From the NCBI GenBank assembly GCA_016191205.1, contig JACPPB010000009.1:124001-188000 (forward strand): a stretch of DNA of 64,000 nt, read 5' to 3'. The notes beneath the pieces were generated by a model. The model made no database searches. It had not been told where the DNA came from and was given only the letters and a program-made list of their open reading frames with translations. The translations under genes and the position numbers were made by a program. Below are positions 54,941 through 62,897 of the stretch, piece after piece. Within the stretch, counting starts at the first letter, position 1. The number at the start of each line of letters is the position of its first letter. Source of the stretch: Gammaproteobacteria bacterium. Its GTDB lineage: Bacteria > Pseudomonadota > Gammaproteobacteria > Pseudomonadales > Porticoccaceae.

Positions 54941-55237
54941 ATGAATTCATTCCAGCGCACGCCTGAATTTGACGCTTGGCTTAAGGCCTTGCGTGATCCT
55001 GTCGGAAAAGCCCGAATAATCGCGCGTATTCGTTCAGCCGAAGCCGGTAACTTTGGAGACTGTGAGCTGGTAGGCGAGGGAGTCTCGGAAATGAGAATTC
55101 ACTGCGGGCCGGGTTACAGGGTTTACTACTCCCGCAAGGGTGACGTTGTGTATCTGCTGTTATGCGGCGGAGACAAGTCCACGCAGAAGCGTGACATCAA
55201 GCAGGCCAAGGCGCTGCTCAAGAGTCTTGAGGGTTGA
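54941..55237 (+). CDS. RelE/ParE-superfamily toxin (HigB-like addiction-module killer)
   Basis: 98 residues from ATG 54941 (MNSFQRTPEFDAWLKALRDP). The sequence FDAWLKALRDPVGKARIIARIRSAEAGNFGDCELVGEGVSEMRIHCGPGYRVYYSRKG read in pieces is typical of the addiction-module killer (Gp49/HigB) family: basic RIIARI helix, GEGVSEMRI strand and GYRVYY. These toxins cut mRNA on ribosomes. Only 3 bp separate it from the antitoxin gene. It lies in the second cassette. Toxin-antitoxin pairs are frequent in chromosomal integrons, where they stabilise arrays. Confidence 0.88.
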   Translation: MNSFQRTPEFDAWLKALRDPVGKARIIARIRSAEAGNFGDCELVGEGVSEMRIHCGPGYRVYYSRKGDVVYLLLCGGDKSTQKRDIKQAKALLKSLEG

Positions 55238-55240
55238 GTC

Positions 55241-55531
55241 ATGAAGAAGAAACTTGCTCGGTTTGATGCTGCCGAATACCTCGACAATGAAGAGGTCATC
55301 GCGGAGTACCTGAACGCGGCCCTTGAAGACGAAAACCCCGATGTCTTTCTTGTCGCAATTAGCGACGTTGCGAAGGCGAGAGGAATGGCACAACTTGCCA
55401 AAGATACGGGGTTGGGTCGTGAAAGCCTCTACAAGGCGTTGGCTCCTGGTGCAAAGCCACGGTATGACACTGTCTTGAAGTTGATCCGCGCTCTAGGTGT
55501 TGAGCTGCATGCGGCACCAGCGCATAAATGA
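55241..55531 (+). CDS. HigA-like antitoxin (probable addiction-module antidote, HTH)
   Basis: 96 residues. N-terminal ARFDAAEYLDNEEVIAEYLN, then the HTH VAKARGMAQLAKDTGLGRESLYKAL near 45-72, as in addiction-module antidote proteins. It should bind the toxin and the 54916-54929 palindrome. The stop is followed at once by the second attC-like site. Confidence 0.87.
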   Translation: MKKKLARFDAAEYLDNEEVIAEYLNAALEDENPDVFLVAISDVAKARGMAQLAKDTGLGRESLYKALAPGAKPRYDTVLKLIRALGVELHAAPAHK

Positions 55532-55533
55532 AG

Positions 55534-55585
55534 GCCAACTCTAACCCTTCGCCGCAGGCGCGACGGCCCGCGGCCTGAGCTCAAA
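55534..55585 (+). repeat. attC site 2, lacking its R' core
   Basis: GCCAACTCTAAC (55534-55545) complements the start of this cassette, GTTAGAGCTGGC, at 11 of 12 positions. It then follows site 1 closely (GCAGGCGCGACGGCC, CGCGGCCTGAGCTCAAA) with a shorter apical loop. Instead of CGTTAG the sequence continues GGAATC, so the crossover core is gone and the site should be inactive. Confidence 0.75.
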
Positions 55586-55603
55586 GGAATCAAGGGAATC
55601 AAC

Positions 55604-55628
55604 GGGGTCAAGTCTCTCATTGTAACAT
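55604..55628 (-). repeat. Inverted copy of the RAYT-associated repeat
   Basis: GGGGTCAAGTCTCTCATTG and following bases are the exact reverse complement of 25 bp of repeat unit B (for example 53803-53827, ending in GAGACTTGACCCC). With the copies at 53788-53831 and 53951-53994 it flanks the two-cassette array in opposite orientation. Confidence 0.8.
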
Positions 55629-55752
55629 TCCGCCAATATAACGCCGGAAAATCAGGGATCTTGCAATCCCGCATCCGTTTTTACGAAGAACAGCAAGTCC
55701 TTATCCCGAAACAGCTGCGGGCATTTGCGCCCACAATATGTGTTGTTTGCCA

Positions 55753-56976
55753 TCAACCGGGAACCGCCTCCCCGTGCAGCACTTCGCTCGCCACCAGTTG
55801 CCGGATTTCCGCCTCGCTCATCGCCAGGCGCTCGCGCAATATGCTTTCGTTGTGCTCGCCCAGATAGGGCGCTTCCAGTGTGAGGAGTTCCGGGCACTCG
55901 GAGAAGCGTAACGGCATGCCCGGTATCTGAAACTCGCCCATGCCGCGATCGCTGATGGTGCGCACGGTGCCGCGCTCGATCAGATGCGGGTGCTGCATCG
56001 CCTCGCCCGGCGTCAGCACCGGTGCCACCGGCACGCGCACTGCTTCCAGCGCTTCGCGCGCGGCAGTGTCGCTGGGCATGGACTGGATCCAGCCCTCGAT
56101 GATTTCGATCAGTGCGGCGAGATTGGCGACGCGGTCGGCGTTGGTTCTGAAGCGGGGATCGGTCAGCATGTCGGCACGATCCATCACCTGGCACAGCGCC
56201 TTCCACTGTTTGGCGGTCACCGCGATCACGAACATGCAGGAATCCCTGCCGCGATAAATGCCGTCGGGCGCCACCGCCGGATGGTGCCGGCCATTGCGCG
56301 TGGGCTGCATCTTGCCGTTGGAATTGCTGTAGAGCTGGACGCTCAGGTCGTGGCAGTGAAAGTAGCTGTCCAGCAGCGAACAGTCGATATATTGACCGCC
56401 GCCACCCTGGGAGCGATAAAACAGCGCGCCGTTGATCGCGGCCAGGGCGTGCACGCCGGTGTTGATATCGCCGATGGAAATCGCCGGCATGATCGGGGCT
56501 TCCTGGGGATAGCCCATCAGGCTGGTCACGCCCGCATAGGCCTGCCCCATGTAATCGAAACCGGGCAGATGGGACAGCGGTCCGGTTTGACCAAATGCCG
56601 AGATCGAGCAATAAATCAGTTGGGGGTTGATGTCCTTCGCCACATCCCAACCCAGGCCCATGTCCGCGATCACGCCGGGCGAATAATTTTCGATCAGTAC
56701 GTCGGTGTCGGTGATCAGCTTCTTGATGATTTCCACCGACGCGGATTTGCGCATATCCAGGCACAGGCTTTTTTTGCCGCGATTCTGTTGAATGAAATAG
56801 CCGCTGCGGCCGTTTTTGTTATAGGCCATGGTGCGCGTCATGTCGCCACGCGGCGCCAGTTCCACCTTGATGATGTCAGCGCCCATTTCCGCCATCAGAC
56901 GCGTGGTGGTGGGTCCGGCCAGCGCATGGGTGAAATCGAGCACTTTGCAGTTTGCCAATATCCGCTTCACGGTCAT
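55753..56976 (-). CDS. Class III (CaiB/BaiF) CoA transferase
   Basis: 407 residues: CKVLDFTHALAGPTTTRLMAEMGADIIKVE at the N-terminus, SISAFGQTGPLSHLPGFDY, and the catalytic Asp region GGGQYIDCSLLDSYF. Clearly a separate lineage from the gene at 24690. The enzyme would activate an organic acid by CoA transfer. It lies 43 bp behind the SMP-30 gene on the same strand and belongs to the catabolic set 55753-60350. Substrate unknown. Confidence 0.9.
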   Translation of the reverse strand: MTVKRILANCKVLDFTHALAGPTTTRLMAEMGADIIKVELAPRGDMTRTMAYNKNGRSGYFIQQNRGKKSLCLDMRKSASVEIIKKLITDTDVLIENYSPGVIADMGLGWDVAKDINPQLIYCSISAFGQTGPLSHLPGFDYMGQAYAGVTSLMGYPQEAPIMPAISIGDINTGVHALAAINGALFYRSQGGGGQYIDCSLLDSYFHCHDLSVQLYSNSNGKMQPTRNGRHHPAVAPDGIYRGRDSCMFVIAVTAKQWKALCQVMDRADMLTDPRFRTNADRVANLAALIEIIEGWIQSMPSDTAAREALEAVRVPVAPVLTPGEAMQHPHLIERGTVRTISDRGMGEFQIPGMPLRFSECPELLTLEAPYLGEHNESILRERLAMSEAEIRQLVASEVLHGEAVPG

Positions 56977-57019
56977 GTTGCTGCTTCCTTCGTTATGATT
57001 GTCGGTCGGAACGCGCGGT

Positions 57020-57943
57020 TTATTTGTTGAGAAAATTCAGTGGCAACCCGGGTCGCGGCCAGTCGATGGCCACCAGGCGACCGGTGGTGCCGAGCGTGAT
57101 GTAAGCGGTTTTCAAGTCCGGTCCGCCAAAACAGATATTGGTGGTGCCGTGGTCGGGCATCGGCACATGTTCGACGTTTTTGCCATCCGGCGAGATCACG
57201 GTAATCCCGCCGTTGACCAGCGTCGCCACACAGATGTTTCCTGCCGAATCCACCGCCAGGGAGTCAAACAACTGGTGCCCGGGCACGCCGACCACCAGAT
57301 TGCGCCGCGGCTGGCCGTTGGCGCGCACCTGGGCAAACCGTCCCGGCCCCGCCAGATCGTAGGACCACAGCCGGCCGGTGGGGGTCTCCGCCACGTACAG
57401 GATACGTTCGTCGGGCGACAGGCCGATGCCGTTGGGGCCTTCCATCGGAAAGATCATTTCGCGAATTTCCGAGCCGTCCGGCAGCGCATAAAACACGCCG
57501 GTGACATCGCGCGAACGTGCGTAATGCTTGCCATGGTCGGTAAACCAGAAGCCACCGGCGGCATCGAAAACGATATCGTTGGGGCCTTTCAGCGGTTCGC
57601 CGTTACAGGCTTTGTAGAGCACCTCGAACTCGCCGGTATGGATATCGACTTTCTCGATACGGCCGCTGGTGTAATCCTTCGCGGTCAATCCCGGGGAGAT
57701 GCGGCCATTGCGTTCGCTGAATTCAAAGCCGCCGTTGTTGCAGACGTAACACTTGTCGTCCGGCCCGATCGCCGCGCCATTGGGCCCGCCACCCAGTCTG
57801 GCGACCACGCTGACAGTGCCATCCGGCGCCACCCTGGAGAGGCGCCCGCCGGCAATTTCGACCACCAGCACGCTGCCGTCCGGCATGGCCACCGGCCCTT
57901 CCGGAAACATCAATCCCGATGCGATTTGTCGCAGTTCCGTCAT
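57020..57943 (-). CDS. SMP-30/gluconolactonase-like beta-propeller hydrolase
   Basis: 307 residues from ATG 57943; a GTG three codons upstream is an alternative. Six-bladed propeller with metal ligands in MFPEGPVAMPDG (Glu), GPNDIVFDAAGGFWFTDHG (Asn), GPNGIGLSPDERILYVAETPTGRLW (Asn) and FDSLAVDSAGNICVA (Asp). Family enzymes open lactones, a logical step after a Baeyer-Villiger oxidation. Divergent from the thiolase-like gene across a 208-bp region; shares an upstream motif with the cupin gene. Confidence 0.87.
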   Translation of the reverse strand: MTELRQIASGLMFPEGPVAMPDGSVLVVEIAGGRLSRVAPDGTVSVVARLGGGPNGAAIGPDDKCYVCNNGGFEFSERNGRISPGLTAKDYTSGRIEKVDIHTGEFEVLYKACNGEPLKGPNDIVFDAAGGFWFTDHGKHYARSRDVTGVFYALPDGSEIREMIFPMEGPNGIGLSPDERILYVAETPTGRLWSYDLAGPGRFAQVRANGQPRRNLVVGVPGHQLFDSLAVDSAGNICVATLVNGGITVISPDGKNVEHVPMPDHGTTNICFGGPDLKTAYITLGTTGRLVAIDWPRPGLPLNFLNK

Positions 57944-57959
57944 ACCGTCCACCCTGAAA

Positions 57960-57984
57960 TTTATTGTTGTGTGTATGGTCGCCG
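57960..57984 (-). promoter_or_regulatory. Upstream motif shared with the cupin gene (copy 1)
   Basis: Read on the minus strand: CGGCGACCA, four to seven variable bases, then CACAACAATAAA, 17 bp before the SMP-30 ATG. The cupin gene has the same two blocks at 60407-60428. AACAATAA also fits the AANAANAA form bound by Hfq/Crc in pseudomonads, though a promoter or operator role is equally possible. Confidence 0.45.
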
Positions 57985-58151
57985 CAACTGTAGGTCAGGT
58001 TTGACAGCAATGCCAACCCGGTCAACGCGTCGCTCGCTCATGCCCTGTTTGCATACACTGTTTGAAAGCGGCGCTGACAAACTATACTGGCAGCAGGGAG
58101 AATTCCTGGCCGAACCAAGTTCCTCACCCACAAGAACAATCAGGGGAAGAA

Positions 58152-59318
58152 ATGAACTTCAGCGACAAAGCCGTCATCACGGGCGTGGGTGAAACGCCCT
58201 ATACCCGTGGCGGTGACAAAACCTCGGTGCAGCTCATGCTGGAGGCCATCCGCAACGCAGCCGCCGATGCCGGGCTGAATCCGAGGGATCTCGACGGCAT
58301 CATTCCGCCGATGATGGACACCTACGCGGAAGAACTGGCGGCGAACCTGGGTATTGCCGACATGCGCTATTCGGTGACCGTCCACACCGGTGGTGCCAGC
58401 GCCGTGACCGGCTTGCAGGACGCCGCCATGGCCGTGGCCAACGGCCTTGCGAACCATGTCTGCGTGGTGGTGGGCTGGAACGGCTACTCGGCGCTGCGCC
58501 CGAAGCCCGGCCACAAACCCAACCGCTCGCTGCGCGAAACCGCGATGTCGCTCGCCACCCGGGACTTTTATTTTCCCTACGGAGTCGCCGCTCCCGTCCA
58601 GCTCTATGGCTGGCTGGCAACCCGCCACCGGCAGCTCTACAAAACCCGCCCCGAGGATACCGGCGCCATCGCGTTGGCCGCCCGCAAACACGCCCAGCTC
58701 AATGACAAGGCGATGATGAAGGGCCAGGAGCTGACCATGGAGCAGTACCTCAATGCGCGCTGGATATCAGAGCCGTTCCGTCTTTACGACTGCTGCCTGG
58801 AAACCGATGGCGCCTGCGCGGTGATCGTGTCCAGTCCCGAACGCGCCCGGGATCTCGCCAAACGGCCGATTTATATTGCCGGCGCCGCCGAAGGCCACCC
58901 TTATCCGGCGGACGATATAGCGGCGCGGCCCGACCCGTTCCAGATCGGTCTGTCCTTCGCGGCCCAGAAGGCCTTCGATATGGCCGGCGTCAAGGTTCAC
59001 GACATGGATTTCATGGAAATCTACGACTGCTTTACCTATGTGGTGATGCTGCAAATGGAAGCCATGGGGCTTTTTGAGCGTGGCGGCATTGGTGATTATG
59101 TGAAAGACGGCAGAATCGAACTGGGCGGCGCCTGCCCCATCAACACCCACGGCGGCCTCTTGAGCGAAGGTCACGTCTGGGGCGCGAATCACATCGTGGA
59201 AGCCACCCGCCAACTGCGCGGCGAGTGCGGCGCACGCCAGGTCAAGGACGCGAAGCTGGGGCTCGTCACCGGCTGGGGCGATCTCGGCGACGGCAGCATC
59301 GCCATTCTGCACAACTGA
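58152..59318 (+). CDS. Thiolase-like protein lacking the catalytic Cys (Ltp2-type aldolase candidate)
   Basis: 388 residues from ATG 58152, with AGGGGAAG upstream. Thiolase fold ([56 protein letters not shown]), but the nucleophile position reads [11 protein letters not shown] instead of a Cys motif. A Cys-less thiolase paired with a DUF35 protein (59418) is the arrangement of Ltp2-ChsH2-type retro-aldolases of steroid side-chain degradation. A similar C-C bond cleavage is inferred here. Substrate unknown. Confidence 0.82.
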   Translation: MNFSDKAVITGVGETPYTRGGDKTSVQLMLEAIRNAAADAGLNPRDLDGIIPPMMDTYAEELAANLGIADMRYSVTVHTGGASAVTGLQDAAMAVANGLANHVCVVVGWNGYSALRPKPGHKPNRSLRETAMSLATRDFYFPYGVAAPVQLYGWLATRHRQLYKTRPEDTGAIALAARKHAQLNDKAMMKGQELTMEQYLNARWISEPFRLYDCCLETDGACAVIVSSPERARDLAKRPIYIAGAAEGHPYPADDIAARPDPFQIGLSFAAQKAFDMAGVKVHDMDFMEIYDCFTYVVMLQMEAMGLFERGGIGDYVKDGRIELGGACPINTHGGLLSEGHVWGANHIVEATRQLRGECGARQVKDAKLGLVTGWGDLGDGSIAILHN

Positions 59319-59417
59319 TCGTCGGCGCGCGCCGCAATCACTGATCGCCGCGCGCCTCAGCCAATAATCGCCCTGCGATGATACGGGTAATCGTGTTACG
59401 AACCGGGAGCATTCTTC

Positions 59418-59837
59418 ATGACAAGTCGGTTGCCGCAAGCGCGTCCCATCCCCCGATCGGACGATCACCTGAACGGCCAGTTCTGGGCGCATTGCACGGC
59501 AGGCAAACTGTGTTTCCAACGCTGTCTCGATTGCGACACCTGGCGACACATGCCCCGCTACATGTGCGCGGCGTGCGGCTCGGATCGCTGGGAATGGCAG
59601 GAATCGTCCGGCAAAGGCCGGATTTTTTCCTGGATCATCACCCACCAGGCGATGCACCCCAAATTTCGCGAGGAAACACCCTACGCCGCGCTGGTGGTGG
59701 AGATGGAGGAAGGCGTGCGCTTTGTCAGCCGGCCGCTCGGCATTGCCAACGAGGATCTGGCCATCGACTTGCCGGTGCAGGTTGTCTTTGAAAACCTGGG
59801 CGAGGATTTTGCCCTGCCGCTGTTTCGCAGGGCTTAG
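59418..59837 (+). CDS. DUF35 Zn-ribbon/OB-fold protein
   Basis: 139 residues: an N-terminal helix (SDDHLNGQFWAHCTAGKLCFQRC), a rubredoxin-like zinc ribbon (CLDCDTWRHMPRYMCAACGS), then an OB fold (GKGRIFSWIITHQAMHPKFREETPYAALVVEM). DUF35 proteins bind acyl-CoA and act as obligate partners of thiolase-fold enzymes. It follows the Cys-less thiolase by 99 bp on the same strand. Confidence 0.88.
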   Translation: MTSRLPQARPIPRSDDHLNGQFWAHCTAGKLCFQRCLDCDTWRHMPRYMCAACGSDRWEWQESSGKGRIFSWIITHQAMHPKFREETPYAALVVEMEEGVRFVSRPLGIANEDLAIDLPVQVVFENLGEDFALPLFRRA

Positions 59838-59879
59838 CCGGTAGCTGAAAAAGCGCGGTGGCGGCTTCTCAGCCGCCCG

Positions 59880-60350
59880 TCAGCGCGGCAAATTCCCGGC
59901 GAGAAAATCGTCAAGGGTCGTGACATTCAGTACGCGCTCTCCCCTGCCCAGCACTTCGAACAATTTGCCATCCACCGCCTGCATGCTGAAGAACACCACC
60001 GAGCCCTGGGGGCCGGCGAATTCCATATGGACATCGCCACCGGGTTTTTGCACGTAGTCGCCAGCCTGACGCACCTTGTGGATCGATTCGCCGGCGACGG
60101 TTTCGACCGTGTGGTGCTCGCCTTCGATAACCAGCGAGGTCGTGTTGCCCAGGTGCTTGTGGAAATGGCAGTAGGAGTTGGGCGCCCACTTGCCCAGGAA
60201 ATCGACGGTGCCGGTGGCGGCGGACGCGCCCAGAATCCGGATCGAATAATCGATGGGGTAATCGAAACGGGGATCCGCGCCAAAGTGCATCCATTCACCG
60301 GTAGCGTCATTGGTCGCGGGATCGAGCGTTAATGCGTTTGAACTGGTCAT
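59880..60350 (-). CDS. Cupin-domain protein
   Basis: 156 residues from ATG 60350, with GGAG upstream. Cupin motif 1-like PNSYCHFHKHLGNTTSLVIEGEHHTVE carries His ligands; motif 2-like GDYVQKPGGDVHMEF carries a further His. Related to ChrR-like and acetylacetone-cleaving (Dke1-type) cupins. A metal-dependent dioxygenase role is possible but not shown. Convergent with the DUF35 gene. Confidence 0.75.
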   Translation of the reverse strand: MTSSNALTLDPATNDATGEWMHFGADPRFDYPIDYSIRILGASAATGTVDFLGKWAPNSYCHFHKHLGNTTSLVIEGEHHTVETVAGESIHKVRQAGDYVQKPGGDVHMEFAGPQGSVVFFSMQAVDGKLFEVLGRGERVLNVTTLDDFLAGNLPR

Positions 60351-60406
60351 GACGTACTCCTCGCATCGGGGTGGTTGGATATTGCGTCTGCTGAAGCACA
60401 ACCGGG

Positions 60407-60428
60407 TTTATTGTTGTGGTGGTCGCCG
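60407..60428 (-). promoter_or_regulatory. Upstream motif shared with the SMP-30 gene (copy 2)
   Basis: On the minus strand CGGCGACCA and CACAACAATAAA occur nearly fused, 57 bp before the cupin ATG. The same two blocks lie in front of SMP-30 (57960-57984), three bases further apart. The rest of the gap to 60556 shows nothing I can name. Confidence 0.45.
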
Positions 60429-60556
60429 AGTTGCGAAAACCGGGGCCGGTGGCGCCTGCCCGGTATGGTGCATTGAATCATCCCGGGCCATTGCCTGCAA
60501 TTTGCTTCCGGGAACGGACCAGGCGCTTCTGGTAACCGCCACCGGCGCTGCTTGAG

Positions 60557-60712
60557 AATTTTTGGCGGGGGTGTGAACTTTATCGATCCTGCCCGGGTCT
60601 CATCCCGTGCACGTCAATCCTCTTGTTGTGTTGGGAAAGAAGCCGGGGGCCACCCCCTCTTGGTTACCCCGGTCAAACCTTTAAGCGGCATCACCCGATG
60701 CCGCTTTTTTTT
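60557..60712 (+). ncRNA. Candidate small RNA, copy 1 (C-rich-loop family)
   Basis: The block is homologous to 63223-63382. Three hairpins: SL1 TGCCCGGG-TCTCAT-CCCGTGCA (60590-60611); SL2 (60643-60672), outer stem CCGGGG/CCCCGG and inner stem CCA/TGG around the loop CCCCCTCT (60653-60660); SL3 GCGGCATC-ACCC-GATGCCGC followed by T8 (60705-60712), a strong intrinsic terminator. The transcript would be on the plus strand, convergent to the secreted-protein gene. The 5' end is unknown; the invariant GTGTGAACTTT (60571-60581) may belong to its promoter. No open frame inside is conserved in both copies. Confidence 0.6.
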
Positions 60713-60824
60713 GCGTGTGCGGACGTTTGGGGTCGCACGCCGCAGGGCATTCCTGATCACGGCTTCGACGGCGGCGATCCGGTTTGGTACGAGGCGACCG
60801 GATCACCGCTGCCCTGCCCGCGCT

Positions 60825-62897
60825 TCAGTTGAAGGTGGCATGCGCGCTTTGATCGCCGAGCATCGGCACGGCGCAACTCGTTGCAGTCCCACTGCAAGCC
60901 CCCGACCATCCGAGAAACACATGCTTCCTGGCCGGTTTCGCGGTCAGCGTGACGCTGGTGCCGACGGTGTAGGTCTTGGAACAGGTTTTGCCGCATTTGA
61001 TACCCTTCGGGCTGCTGGTTACGGCTCCCGAGCCGGTTTTGGTGACCGTCAGCGTGTAGAGCTGGGTCGAGGGGACAAAGGTTGCAGTCACGCTGTGGGC
61101 CGCATTCATGGTCGTGTTGCATGCGGCCGTACCGCTGCAATCACCGCTCCAGCCGGTGAATACGCTGCCGCTGTTCGCAGTGGCGGTGAGCGTCACCGCA
61201 GTGCCTGAATCCAGATTGACGGAACAGGTAACGCCGCAGTCGATGCCGTTACCGGTCACGCCGCCGGTGCCGCTGCCAGCCTTGCTGACGGTGAGCGCGT
61301 ACTGCCGGGTGAAGTTGGCGCTGACCACAGTGTCCGCTTTCACGGTCACGACGCAATTTCCGCTGCCCGTGCAGGCGCCGCTCCAGCCGCTGAACACGCT
61401 GCCGGCGTCGGGCGTTGCGGTCAGCGTGGCGGTGGTGCCGTCGTCAAGCATGACCGCGCAGGTGGTTCCGCAGTCGAGGCCGTTGCCGCTCACGGTGCCC
61501 GAGCCGGAGCCGGTCTTGCCTGCGGAAAGCTGGTATTGCGGCACGGCACCCCCGTCAATTTGCAGTGTGTACGCCTTGCTCACGGTGGCGCTGTCCGCGT
61601 CCGTCGCGCCGACCGTGAAGCTGAAGTTGCCGCCGCTGGTCGGTGTGCCGGACAGTACGCCGTCGGCGCCGGCGATACTCAGGCCCGGCGGCAGGCTGCC
61701 CGGGGCGATGGTGATTGTGTAGGGCGAATTGCCACCCACCACGACGGTACGCGGTGTGTACGGCGTACCCAGTTCGCCGTCCTGAAGATTGTCCACCAGC
61801 CCGAGCGGCGCCGCCGCATCGAAGCCGGCCATCTGGGCGCCGATGTAGTCGCCGACGATGGCCTGGTCCGCACAGCGGACGAAATAGGGATTGCCGTTTG
61901 CGTCGGTCACTTCCGTGCCATCGGCGGTGGAATCAACGCCGTGCAGATAAAGCGGGTCGGTGGGGTCGGCGGTGGGATCTACCGTATCGCACATGGCTTC
62001 ACCGGTTTCGCCGTCACGGGTGTCGGCGGCGGCGGCATATTTGTAGAACTCGTAGCGCCGAGTCACGACTTCGTTGCCGTCACCGGCGTCGTCTGGCAGG
62101 CCCTCCTCTTCGGCTTTGGCCAGGTTTCCGGCGCTGTTGATTTGCAGCAGCTTCCATTCGGATTCGACTTCGTCGGGTTCGCCGTTTTGCCAGTCGGCCT
62201 TGCCGTCGCCATCGGTATCCGCCGAAACAAGATCCCCCAGGGCGACCGGGTTGATGTTGTGCGAAATCGTCTTGATCACTTTGACCCAGGACGGTTCACC
62301 GAACTGCTGGCCGACAGGAATTGGCACGACCGGGGCCGGAATCGCGGCGACCACCTGCGCCGGTACTGCAACCGCCGGCGGGTAATAGACGAAGCTGGGC
62401 GTGCCCACATTCACCGCCGGACCCTGAACCAGGGTGCCGGTGCCGTCATCGAGCAGCCAGTTGTATTTCACCGCGGTGGGGCTGCCGTAAAAGCCGACGC
62501 CGAAATGCTCGCAGCCGTAGCTGTAATTGCTGGTATCGGTACAGAAATGGCCGTCGGTGGGCGTGAGCACCGCGGTGGGTATCAGGGTGAAGGTGCCCGC
62601 AACCCAGGTGCCGTCGGGATTTTTCGTGCTTGCGTAGCGGACAAATACTTTCGAATGCGCCGGATCGGTGTTGTCTTCGCGAATCTTCGGCGGACCGTAA
62701 TGGTTCCAGTCGTAGGTATAGGTAATGTCCGTGCTGTGGACATCGTCGATTTCGATCTCGAAACCATGACAATCCCGACCGGTGTCATTCACGGCGTCGA
62801 AGTTGTTCAGGTCGCCGTACACGGTGCTGGCGCCAGCGTGGTGAACACCCAGCATCATCAGGGTGAGTAGCAGAGGGACAGAATGGAGCCGTTTCAT
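60825..62897 (-). CDS. Secreted multidomain protein with He_PIG-type Ig domain and three Cys-paired repeats
   Basis: 690 residues: signal peptide (LLLTLMMLGVHHAGA), an N-terminal domain of about 370 residues with no known match, and a Ca-binding-like DTDGDGKADWQNGEPDE near residue 228. Then comes a putative-Ig domain near 395-450 (PGSLPPGLSIAGADGVLSGTP). Last are three tandem repeats of about 75 residues (YxLTVxKxGSGxGxVxxxGIDCGxxC ... FxGWSGxCxG), each with conserved Cys pairs. Similar repeats occur in exported, surface or autotransported proteins. No anchor or sorting signal is seen at the C-terminus. Function unknown. Confidence 0.75.
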   Translation of the reverse strand: MKRLHSVPLLLTLMMLGVHHAGASTVYGDLNNFDAVNDTGRDCHGFEIEIDDVHSTDITYTYDWNHYGPPKIREDNTDPAHSKVFVRYASTKNPDGTWVAGTFTLIPTAVLTPTDGHFCTDTSNYSYGCEHFGVGFYGSPTAVKYNWLLDDGTGTLVQGPAVNVGTPSFVYYPPAVAVPAQVVAAIPAPVVPIPVGQQFGEPSWVKVIKTISHNINPVALGDLVSADTDGDGKADWQNGEPDEVESEWKLLQINSAGNLAKAEEEGLPDDAGDGNEVVTRRYEFYKYAAAADTRDGETGEAMCDTVDPTADPTDPLYLHGVDSTADGTEVTDANGNPYFVRCADQAIVGDYIGAQMAGFDAAAPLGLVDNLQDGELGTPYTPRTVVVGGNSPYTITIAPGSLPPGLSIAGADGVLSGTPTSGGNFSFTVGATDADSATVSKAYTLQIDGGAVPQYQLSAGKTGSGSGTVSGNGLDCGTTCAVMLDDGTTATLTATPDAGSVFSGWSGACTGSGNCVVTVKADTVVSANFTRQYALTVSKAGSGTGGVTGNGIDCGVTCSVNLDSGTAVTLTATANSGSVFTGWSGDCSGTAACNTTMNAAHSVTATFVPSTQLYTLTVTKTGSGAVTSSPKGIKCGKTCSKTYTVGTSVTLTAKPARKHVFLGWSGACSGTATSCAVPMLGDQSAHATFN

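Noticed and set aside
58020-58060. Additional promoter or operator between SMP-30 and the thiolase-like gene
   Set aside because: No palindrome or pair of hexamers was convincing enough to annotate beyond the shared motif.
60557-60712. Identification of the repeated RNA block as 6S RNA (which lies near serA in some enterobacteria)
   Set aside because: It lacks the long closing stem and central bubble of 6S RNA and ends in a separate strong terminator hairpin; sequence similarity is absent.
60310-61208. Plus-strand open frames over the first small-RNA block
   Set aside because: The frames are not kept in the second copy of the block, which differs by insertions and deletions, while RNA pairing is kept.
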